Positions 58,326 through 64,000 of a DNA stretch of 64,000 nucleotides are shown here, one piece after another (positions within the stretch are counted from its first letter, which is position 1; each line of letters starts with the position of its first letter). The position numbers and the translations under genes were made by a program. The notes beneath the pieces are model-generated. The model worked only from the letters and a program-made list of their open reading frames with translations. It did no database searches and was not told the DNA's origin. Source of the stretch: Planctomycetota bacterium (lineage in GTDB: Bacteria > Planctomycetota > UBA1135 > GCA-002686595). The DNA lies in the NCBI GenBank assembly GCA_016709875.1, contig JADJLZ010000005.1:124001-188000 (forward strand), in the 5' to 3' direction.

Positions 58326-60920
58326 ATGACGAATCGAACTTGGCTGTTGTGCGTGGCTGTGTCCGTGGGCTGCTCCGTGGTGCTCGGCCAGAACGGCGAT
58401 CACCAGGGAGAGACGCAGCCGGATCTTCCCTCGAGTCTGGTGGTGCCGCCGTCGCCGGCGCTGTCCGCGGAGGACGAGGCCAGGACATTTCGGGTGGCGG
58501 ATGGGCTGAAGGTGGAGTTGGTGGCATCGGAGCCGCTGGTCGAGGATCCAGTGGCGTTTGCGTTCGATGCCGATGGCTCGCTGTGGGTGGTGGAGATGCG
58601 CGGGTACATGCCCGATGTCGACGGCAAGGGCGAGGCGGAGCCGAAGGGCAGGATCGCGCACCTGTTCGACGACGACGGCGATGGGAAGATGGATCGGAGG
58701 GTGACGTTTCTGGATGGGCTGGTGTTGCCCAGAGCGGTGGCGCCGACGCGCGGCGGGGTATTGGTGATCGCGCCGCCGAAGTTGTTGTTCGCGAGGGATG
58801 AGGACGGAGATGGAGTGGCGCAGGGCGACGAGGTGGTGGTGGTGGACCAGGGGCTGGGCGGGATCGCGAGCCCGGAACACGCGGTGAATGCGCTGCTGCC
58901 GACCTTGGACAATGCGTGGTACTGCGCGAATGTGCCGTGGAGGTATGTGTGGCGCGGCGGGAAGTGGGTCAGGGAACGTACGAGCGCGGCGGGGCAGTGG
59001 GGTGCGACCAAGGACGACGCGGGGCGGGTGTACACGAACAACAACTCGGATCCGTTGCGGGTGGATGCGGTGTCGGGGGTGTACGCGGCGCGCAATCCGA
59101 ACATGGGGAATGCGAAGGGCGTGAACGAGCGCGTGGTGGACGACATGAGTCCGCGGCCGGCGCGGATGAACGTCGGCGTGAACCGCGGGTACCAGAAGGG
59201 GCAGCTGAACGCGGATTACAGGCTGGCGAGCGTGACCGGGGCGTGTGCTCCGTGGGTGTTCCGCGGGACGGCGATGAAGGACGTGGAGCACGCGGACGAG
59301 TTTCGCGGGAATGCGTACGTGTGCGAGCCGTGCGGGAATCTGGTGTTGCGTTATCGGTTGTTGGACACGCCCAGCGGCGGGGTGAAGGGTGTGCCGGTCA
59401 GGAATCGCGATGGGTTGGATTGGTTGACGTCGACCGATGAGCGGTTTCGTCCGGTGTGGTTGTGCGACGGGCCGGATGGCGCGATGTACGTGTGCGACAT
59501 GTACCGCGGGTTGATCCAGCACCGGCTGTTCGTGACGTCGTGGTTGAGGAAGCAGGTGCTGGCGCGTGGGCTGGAGCAGCCGGTCGGGAAGGGCAGGATC
59601 TGGAGGGTGGTGGCCGCGAGGAGGGAGAAGCGGAAGGTGGTGAAGTTGGATGGGATGGGTGTCGGGGAATTGGTGGCGAGTTTGGGGAGTGGAGACGGGT
59701 GGGTGCGCGACACGGCGCAGAGGCTGTTGGTCGAGGAGCACGACGGGTCCGCGGAGGCGCACCGGTTGTTGAGGGCGATGGTCGAGCACGGCGCGGGCGC
59801 GGGGCGCGTGCAGGCGCTGTGGACGTTGAGCGGGATGGGTGGAGTGACGAAGGAAGTGGTGTGCGGGATGTGGCCGGAGGAGGGCACGCATCCGCCGCTG
59901 GTGGTGGGGCAGGATCTGGACACGTGGTTGGTGATGGCGGCCGTGGTGGTCAGTGAGGGGTTGGCGGCGAAGGAGGGGGCGGTGATGGATCAGTGGATGA
60001 AATGGGCGCGGGCGCCGGGGAATGGAGGCAGGGTGGTGCGGGCGGTGATGTTGTCACTGGGCAACGTGGCGACGGAGCGAGGGTTGAAGGAGTTGATGGG
60101 TTTGGCGCGGGAGACTGCGGAGTGGGAAGAGATGCGCTCGGCAGCGGTGAGCGGGTTGTGCGGGCGGGAGTTGGATGCGTTGCGGGTGGTCGTGGGCGGG
60201 GAGGAGTGGAGCGGGTGGGAGCGGGGGCGGGCGGAGTTGGTGGAGATGTTGGCGAGGTGTGTGGTGCGGGAGGGACGGGGGGATCGTGTTGAGGGGTTGG
60301 TGGGCTTGTGCGCGGAGGGGAAGGGCGCGGAGGGGGAGGCTGGAAAGAAGGCGTGGATCTGGAAGGCGATGGTGAAGGGCGTGCTGGCAGGGAGACCGAA
60401 GGACGCGCTGGGAGGAGCGACGTGGGTGAAGTTTGGGAGGAAGCCGGCGGTGGTGATTTTGGAACTCGATGGCGTCCTTGCGTGGCCGGGGAAGGCGGGA
60501 GTGGAGGAGTTGGTGGTGAGGGAGTTGGGGAGCGAGGAGCGGGCGAGGTTCGAGAGGGGCACGGAGTTGTATGAGGTGACTTGTGTGCAGTGTCACCTGG
60601 GGAGTGGGTTGGGACAGACCGGGCAAGCGCCGCCGTTGCGGGGGTCGCGGTGGATGTTGGGGGATGTGGGGGTGGCTGCGCGGGTGTTGTTGGGAGGGCT
60701 GAAAGGAGAAGTGGAGTTGGACGGGGAGCGGTGGGATGGGGAGATGCCGGCGGTCGGGTATGGGGATGAAGATGTGGCGGCGTTGCTGACGTATGTGCGG
60801 CGGGAGTGGGGCAATGGGGCGGAGCCGGTGACGGCGGGAGCGGTGGCGAAGGTGAGGGAGGAAGTGAAGGAGAGGAAGACGCCGTGGACGGTGAAGGAGT
60901 TGGAGGGGGTGGGGAAGTGA
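58326..60920 (+). CDS. PVC-type haem-binding protein with c-type cytochrome domain
   Basis: 864 residues with signal peptide MTNRTWLLCVAVSVGCSVVLG. The propeller domain has VELVASEPLVEDPVAFAFD, LWVVEMRGYMPDVDG, RIAHLFDDDGDGKMDRRVTF and ALLPTLDNAWYC. HEAT-like helices follow from about 440 to 730, then the haem site CVQCH at residue 753 and a C-terminal APPLRGSRWMLG with a methionine candidate ligand. Family members are typical of PVC bacteria. The codon use is unusual for the window: Leu TTG, Gly GGG, Val GTG and Arg AGG are strongly favoured on this strand, unlike the C-ending codons of neighbours, which suggests a different evolutionary history. Confidence 0.8.
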   Translation: MTNRTWLLCVAVSVGCSVVLGQNGDHQGETQPDLPSSLVVPPSPALSAEDEARTFRVADGLKVELVASEPLVEDPVAFAFDADGSLWVVEMRGYMPDVDGKGEAEPKGRIAHLFDDDGDGKMDRRVTFLDGLVLPRAVAPTRGGVLVIAPPKLLFARDEDGDGVAQGDEVVVVDQGLGGIASPEHAVNALLPTLDNAWYCANVPWRYVWRGGKWVRERTSAAGQWGATKDDAGRVYTNNNSDPLRVDAVSGVYAARNPNMGNAKGVNERVVDDMSPRPARMNVGVNRGYQKGQLNADYRLASVTGACAPWVFRGTAMKDVEHADEFRGNAYVCEPCGNLVLRYRLLDTPSGGVKGVPVRNRDGLDWLTSTDERFRPVWLCDGPDGAMYVCDMYRGLIQHRLFVTSWLRKQVLARGLEQPVGKGRIWRVVAARREKRKVVKLDGMGVGELVASLGSGDGWVRDTAQRLLVEEHDGSAEAHRLLRAMVEHGAGAGRVQALWTLSGMGGVTKEVVCGMWPEEGTHPPLVVGQDLDTWLVMAAVVVSEGLAAKEGAVMDQWMKWARAPGNGGRVVRAVMLSLGNVATERGLKELMGLARETAEWEEMRSAAVSGLCGRELDALRVVVGGEEWSGWERGRAELVEMLARCVVREGRGDRVEGLVGLCAEGKGAEGEAGKKAWIWKAMVKGVLAGRPKDALGGATWVKFGRKPAVVILELDGVLAWPGKAGVEELVVRELGSEERARFERGTELYEVTCVQCHLGSGLGQTGQAPPLRGSRWMLGDVGVAARVLLGGLKGEVELDGERWDGEMPAVGYGDEDVAALLTYVRREWGNGAEPVTAGAVAKVREEVKERKTPWTVKELEGVGK

Positions 60921-60961
60921 TGGGGAGGTGAGGAGCGGAGGAGAGGAGCGGAGGTGAGCGG

Positions 60962-60988
60962 AGAGAAGGGAGAGAAGGGAGAGAAGGG
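60962..60988 (+). repeat. Three tandem copies of a 9-bp purine-rich unit
   Basis: AGAGAAGGG three times in a purine-rich stretch (60921-61015) after the cytochrome gene. The whole tract is G/A on this strand and could form an unusual DNA structure. Confidence 0.5.
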
Positions 60989-61042
60989 AAGCTGAGGAGC
61001 AAAGGAGACCGCAGCCCCTGCTCGGCGCTTCCGCGCCGCGCG

Positions 61043-61093
61043 ACTCCGCGTTCGCGTTTGCGGCGCTGCGCGCCGCAAACGCGAACGCGGAGT
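61043..61093. repeat. Perfect 24-bp hairpin
   Basis: Left arm 61043-61066 and right arm 61070-61093 are perfectly complementary around a 3-nt loop. There is no T run, so it is not a standard terminator. It has no TACGGTGCC terminus and so is separate from the hairpin elements. Confidence 0.6.
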
Positions 61094-61104
61094 TCAGTTG
61101 TGGT

Positions 61105-61152
61105 CGCAACGGCGGCTGAACGCAACGGCGGCTGAACGCGAAGGCGGCTGAA
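61105..61152 (+). repeat. Three tandem copies of a 16-bp unit
   Basis: Units 61105-61120, 61121-61136 and 61137-61152 read CGCAACGGCGGCTGAA, with the last differing at two positions. It lies next to the 24-bp hairpin. Confidence 0.6.
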
Positions 61153-61180
61153 CGCGAAGAGGCAGCAGTTGCACCGGTGA

Positions 61181-61285
61181 CGAAATACGGTGCCTGGACC
61201 GCTTTTCTCGGCTTCCCTGCCTCTGCGCTTCTCTCCCTTTTGCTTCCGGGGAAGCCGTGAAAAGCGAGCCTGGCTCCGTATTTCG
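61181..61285. repeat. TACGGTGCC hairpin element, copy 3
   Basis: 105 bp. Left arm 61181-61217 and right arm 61249-61285 pair at about 31 of 37 positions; the left end reads AATACGGTGCCTGG. The more decayed arms suggest an older copy. It lies between the cytochrome gene and the convergent DUF1080 gene, 7 bp before the latter's stop. Confidence 0.75.
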
Positions 61286-61292
61286 GAACGCC

Positions 61293-62627
61293 CTACTTCT
61301 CGACCTGCTCGATCGTCTCCACTCGATCGAACATCACCGTCTCACCCGCATCCTTTGCCCTCTCGACCCACACCCACGGTCCGTCGGCGGCGCAGAAGGT
61401 GCGCGAGTCGAGGATGAGTTCGTGATCGCGGAAGATGGCGACGCGATCGGCGTAGGCGAGGACGACGAGTTCCTTCCAGTCGGAGTGGTCCTTCGCGTGG
61501 AGTAGGCGCGGATCGTCGAGGGCGAGGGACCAGCGAACGTTGTCCGTCTTGAGGAGATCGTGCTGGTTCCCGTTGGAGGGATTGGGAGATTTCTGATCTC
61601 CGCGGAAGCGCAGTTCGCAGCCTGCGAGCGAGCTGTGGTCATCGCGCGTGAGTCGGAGGCCGAAGTCGTGGCCGAGTTGGGCGCCGTCGGAGGTGAAGTG
61701 TTTGGCGTCGAGGGGTGTCCAGGCGTGCTTGCCGAAGGAGTGCAGGTGGAGGTTGCGGAAGCGGATCTTGGTGTCCTGCCCGGCGTGCACTTGGAGACCG
61801 AGGATGCCCTGGAGGGATTCGGCATCGAGCGCGTCGGCGGTGGGTGTGTCGTTCACCCAGGCACGGATCCAGGGGCCGATGCATTCGATGCGGTAGCGGT
61901 TCCACTCGTTGGAGTGGAAGGCCTTGCGGCCGGCTTCGTTGTGCTCGAGGTTCTGGAGCCAGCCGCGGCCGCGCTCTTCGTAGAGGCCGCCGGACCAGGC
62001 GCGCGCGGAGGGATCGATCTCGATCTGGTAGCCGGAGGCGTAGGAAGTCTTGGGCTCAGCACCCACGACGCGGGAGCGGATCTGGATGCCGGAGTTGCCG
62101 GGCTGTTCGTTGCGGAGTTCGAGCGTGAGGAGGAAGTCCGAGTAGGTGTCGTTCGTGACGAGGAAGGAGTTGGCCTTGCCTGTGGAGGTCTGGCCGAGAA
62201 TGGAGGAGTCGTCGACGGAGAAGTTGGACTCGCCGAGGAGGTGCCAGCCGGAGGGGGTGTGGCCGTCGAAGACGGTGAGGTCGCGACCGGGCAGGGCGTG
62301 GAGATCGCGGTAGTGGAGTTCGACGACGTGTTCGTCGTCGAAGTGCCAGGTGGTCGGGGTGGAGCGCGTGAAGTGGAAGGGAGCAGGGTCGGAGAGGGAA
62401 TCGAGGCGGGTGAGCGAGGTGCCGTCGAGCAGGAAGATCCGGTGCTCGAGGATGGCCAGTCCGCTGGGATCGAGGGCGATGCGGCTCGCGGAGACTTCGC
62501 ACTCGCCGGCGTCGAAGGAGTGCGGGTTCTCGGCTTGGTGCCAGCCCGAGCGCTGCTCGAGGAGCGACATGCGCTGGATGCGCGGGGCGTCGGAGAGCGG
62601 GAGCGTGAGGAGCAGGAGAGCGATCAT
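61293..62627 (-). CDS. Secreted DUF1080 (3-keto-disaccharide hydrolase-like) protein
   Basis: 444 residues. A short hydrophobic N-terminus (MIALLLLTLPLS) serves as signal. The DUF1080 domain lies at about 115-300: LTVFDGHTPSGWHLLGESN, NSGIQIRSRVVGAEP, SGYQIEIDPSARA, WLQNLEHNEAGRKAF and LGLQVHAGQDTKIRF. The final 150 residues form a second beta-rich region (SDWKELVVLAYADRVAIF). Enzymatic activity would fit cleavage of 3-keto-glycosides, as suggested for the sugar-oxidation cluster. A TATCCT box ends eight nt before ATG 62627. Confidence 0.8.
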   Translation of the reverse strand: MIALLLLTLPLSDAPRIQRMSLLEQRSGWHQAENPHSFDAGECEVSASRIALDPSGLAILEHRIFLLDGTSLTRLDSLSDPAPFHFTRSTPTTWHFDDEHVVELHYRDLHALPGRDLTVFDGHTPSGWHLLGESNFSVDDSSILGQTSTGKANSFLVTNDTYSDFLLTLELRNEQPGNSGIQIRSRVVGAEPKTSYASGYQIEIDPSARAWSGGLYEERGRGWLQNLEHNEAGRKAFHSNEWNRYRIECIGPWIRAWVNDTPTADALDAESLQGILGLQVHAGQDTKIRFRNLHLHSFGKHAWTPLDAKHFTSDGAQLGHDFGLRLTRDDHSSLAGCELRFRGDQKSPNPSNGNQHDLLKTDNVRWSLALDDPRLLHAKDHSDWKELVVLAYADRVAIFRDHELILDSRTFCAADGPWVWVERAKDAGETVMFDRVETIEQVEK

Positions 62628-62635
62628 CGAGAGCG

Positions 62636-62641
62636 AGGATA
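62636..62641 (-). promoter_or_regulatory. -10-like box before the DUF1080 gene
   Basis: Minus-strand GCGCTATCCT, ending 8 nt before ATG 62627, without a Shine-Dalgarno. Confidence 0.4.
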
Positions 62642-62690
62642 GCGCTGCGTCGCGATGGGTGCCCGCTCGCGAGCGGGTAGAGACGGCGCA

Positions 62691-62730
62691 GTGCGGCTCA
62701 GTCAGGCTCAGTGCGGCTCAGTGCGGCTCA
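62691..62730 (+). repeat. Four tandem copies of a 10-bp unit
   Basis: GTGCGGCTCA four times (the second copy reads GTCAGGCTCA). The array covers the stop codon of the small minus-strand gene (62718-63026), whose C-terminus is set by the repeat unit. Confidence 0.7.
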
Positions 62731-63026
62731 GGTGTGCCCTGGCAGTCGGCGGGCTCGGTGTTGTCATCGAGATCGGGATCGGGATCGATGATGGTGACCT
62801 TGGGCAGCGCAGGCTCGAGCGGCGCGGATTGAGTCGCGAGTTCGGGCGGCGGCAGGTCGCTCGCGGGCAGCGTTTCGATCGCTGGCTGGAGCGGCACCTG
62901 CGGCTTGAGCGTGGGTTGCGCGGCGGGCGGGCCGAGTTCGTCGGGGTTGGGGTCGTCGACGAAGAGCACGCGGGCAGCGAGCGCGGCGATGATGAGGACG
63001 AGCAGGAAAGTGGCGATGCGTCCCAT
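62718..63026 (-). CDS. Small membrane-anchored protein of unknown function
   Basis: 102 residues. The N-terminal segment MGRIATFLLVLIIAALAARVL is a transmembrane helix or uncleaved signal. The rest is a Pro/Glu/Asp-rich, probably disordered tail (LPPPELATQSAPLEPALP; IDPDPDLDDNTEP) that ends in the tandem-repeat array. No family recognised. A TATGCT box ends 6 nt before ATG 63026, supporting the start. Confidence 0.55.
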   Translation of the reverse strand: MGRIATFLLVLIIAALAARVLFVDDPNPDELGPPAAQPTLKPQVPLQPAIETLPASDLPPPELATQSAPLEPALPKVTIIDPDPDLDDNTEPADCQGTPEPH

Positions 63027-63032
63027 GGGGCG

Positions 63033-63038
63033 AGCATA
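63033..63038 (-). promoter_or_regulatory. -10-like box before the small membrane protein gene
   Basis: Minus-strand TATGCT, ending 6 nt before ATG 63026. Confidence 0.4.
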
Positions 63039-63118
63039 GAACAGCCCGTGCAGGCTGTGCGAGGGGGCAGGGGGTGGGAATTGCCGAGGGGAGAAAAGGG
63101 CTGGAAACGAGGGCGAAA

Positions 63119-63784
63119 TCAGGGTGTGGGCCAGTCGGGCGGCGGGCGCGTGAGCGCGTCGCGTCCCGGAGGCATGTCGTAGCGCTGGCGCGTGAGGGCG
63201 TAGGAGATGCCGCCCAGGCGGCCGACGGCGGCGAGTTTGGCGGGGTCGACGACGAGGCGGGAGTCGACCAGCGCGTCGTCGATGTGGATGTGGACGACGC
63301 GGCCGAGGACGATGTTCCCGCCCAGCGCGTGACCGGGGTTGGTGCGCAGTACCTGGAGGGTTTCACACTCGAAGGCCCAGGGCGCACGCGCGAGGCGCGG
63401 CGGCCGGATGCGCAGGCTGGGCGCGGTGGCGAGGCCGGTGAGCTCGAACTCGCTCTCGCCGTAGGAAAGCTCCTCGGCCGACGCGGCGATCTCGCGCGCG
63501 TAGGACTCGACGGAGGCGTTGACGACGAACTGGCCGGTGCCGCCCTCGGAGACGGGCTTGGCGTTGCGCAGCGTGTCCTTCTCGGAGCCGTCGGGCTTGT
63601 TCGCGGGGCAGAAGAGGACGGTGAGCGGGTCCGAGCCGACGCCGTTGAAGAAGGAGAAGGGCGCGAGGTTCGTGCGGCCCTCGGGCGAGATCGTCGAGAC
63701 GAGCGCGATCGGGCGCGGGACGATGCAGCCGATCAGGAGACGGTAGCGCTCGCGCGCCGCGAGCCTGTCGGGATCGATTTCCAT
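63119..63784 (-). CDS. Flavin reductase family (FMN-binding split barrel) protein
   Basis: 221 residues, cytoplasmic. The N-terminal helix and strand YRLLIGCIVPRPIALVSTIS, NLAPFSFFNGVGSDPLTVLF and the later CETLQVLRTNPGHALGGNIV and HIHIDDALVD are typical of the flavin-reductase-like FMN-binding split barrel. These proteins bind FMN and reduce it with NAD(P)H, or use it as a prosthetic group; the partner oxygenase is not in the window. The TAGACT box ends nine nt before ATG 63784. Confidence 0.82.
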   Translation of the reverse strand: MEIDPDRLAARERYRLLIGCIVPRPIALVSTISPEGRTNLAPFSFFNGVGSDPLTVLFCPANKPDGSEKDTLRNAKPVSEGGTGQFVVNASVESYAREIAASAEELSYGESEFELTGLATAPSLRIRPPRLARAPWAFECETLQVLRTNPGHALGGNIVLGRVVHIHIDDALVDSRLVVDPAKLAAVGRLGGISYALTRQRYDMPPGRDALTRPPPDWPTP

Positions 63785-63793
63785 GTTGCGCGC

Positions 63794-63799
63794 AGTCTA
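63794..63799 (-). promoter_or_regulatory. -10-like box before the flavin reductase gene
   Basis: Minus-strand GCGCTAGACT, ending 9 nt before ATG 63784, with no Shine-Dalgarno. Confidence 0.5.
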
Positions 63800-63830
63800 G
63801 CGCGACTCCGCGCGAGGCGAAGCCGAGCGC

Positions 63831-64000
63831 TCAGCGCGCGTACGCACGGCGTGCGAAGAGCAGCGTCAGGTACGGCAGCATGTTGCGCTTCTGCGGGATC
63901 AGGTTGAAGATCCGCCACAGGCGCTTGGGGTTCATGTAGAAGCGCCGGTAGGCCTGTTTGCGCAGCGCGAAGATGCGCTCCTCGTCCACGGAGGAGAGGT
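63831..64000 (-). CDS. C-terminal fragment, probably a B12-binding radical SAM protein (runs off the right edge)
   Basis: 55 codons plus stop. The fragment includes ERIFALRKQAYRRFYMNPKR, RIFNLIPQKRNMLPYLTLL and a basic end. This Lys/Arg/Tyr pattern resembles the C-terminal tail of cobalamin-binding radical SAM proteins (for example HpnJ-like). The diagnostic CxxxCxxC and B12 domains lie outside the window, so the assignment is weak. Confidence 0.4.
   Translation of the reverse strand, partial: LSSVDEERIFALRKQAYRRFYMNPKRLWRIFNLIPQKRNMLPYLTLLFARRAYAR

Noticed and set aside
60930..61100. Classical intrinsic terminator for the cytochrome gene
   Set aside because: The 24-bp hairpin has no T run and lies 123 bp after the stop, so it is listed as a repeat, not a terminator.
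1..64000. tRNA, rRNA, prophage or insertion sequence
   Set aside because: No tRNA-like cloverleaf, rRNA core, integrase, phage structural gene or transposase was recognised on either strand.

Overview
The window is very G+C-rich (roughly 70% by eye, not computed). Its gene content points to a member of the Planctomycetota or a close PVC relative. The markers are a PVC-type haem-binding protein with HEAT-like repeats, several Tat-exported Gfo/Idh/MocA oxidoreductases with sugar-phosphate-isomerase-like partners, two DUF1080 (3-keto-disaccharide hydrolase) proteins, a DUF4382 lipoprotein, and large secreted beta-propeller and metallopeptidase proteins. Two of these secreted proteins share a C-terminal module that I associate with this phylum. 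The assignment is an inference from gene families; there is no rRNA here. No tRNA, CRISPR array, insertion sequence with a transposase, or prophage was seen.

Layout. 1-6.1 kb (minus strand): the start of a phosphate acetyltransferase, an AtuA-family gene split by a one-base frameshift, its small partner, then an operon of a DUF309 protein, a secreted HExxH peptidase and a secreted protein. 6.2-12.2 kb: a secreted M36/fungalysin-like peptidase, a hidden SelW-type selenoprotein gene with an in-frame UGA and a bacterial SECIS hairpin, and a secreted propeller protein. 12.5-15.8 kb: pyruvate kinase and a nine-haem cytochrome lipoprotein. 16.1-19.1 kb: FlhG-like ATPase, YbjQ-like protein, ParA and a helix-hairpin-helix protein. 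19.2-22 kb: aminotransferase, uracil phosphoribosyltransferase homologue, and a zeta-toxin-like kinase with a small overlapping partner. 22-28.4 kb: a TetR-controlled RND efflux system in which the inner-membrane pump is fused to its outer-membrane lipoprotein channel. 28.6-31.6 kb: DUF4382 lipoprotein and transglutaminase. 31.7-41.9 kb: a long, tightly overlapping sugar-oxidation cluster. 42-46 kb: ACT protein, RF3, DEAD-box helicase. 46-64 kb: DUF1080 proteins, propeller protein, HDOD regulator, phosphoesterase, acetyltransferase, ASST-like protein, membrane glycosyltransferase, cytochrome, flavin reductase and a radical-SAM fragment.

Cross-cutting signals. (1) Three hairpins of 105-106 bp share TACGGTGCC termini and sit between genes at 37.3, 44.1 and 61.2 kb; they look like a dispersed REP/MITE-type family. 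(2) Many genes have a TANNNT box, often GCGCTAGACT, ending only 6-11 nt before the start codon and no Shine-Dalgarno sequence, which suggests leaderless transcription. (3) A 12-bp palindrome, CAGACCGGTCTG, occurs both before the RND efflux operon and just before the selenoprotein gene, suggesting one TetR regulator could control both. (4) Genes inside operons overlap by ATGA or GTGA, implying translational coupling.

How the genes may work together. The 31.7-41.9 kb cluster pairs exported and cytoplasmic sugar dehydrogenases with isomerase-like enzymes, two haem proteins and a flavin transferase. Together with the DUF1080 proteins elsewhere, this resembles the 3-keto-glycoside route of sugar breakdown, with electrons passed to cytochromes. 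The physiological link is inferred.
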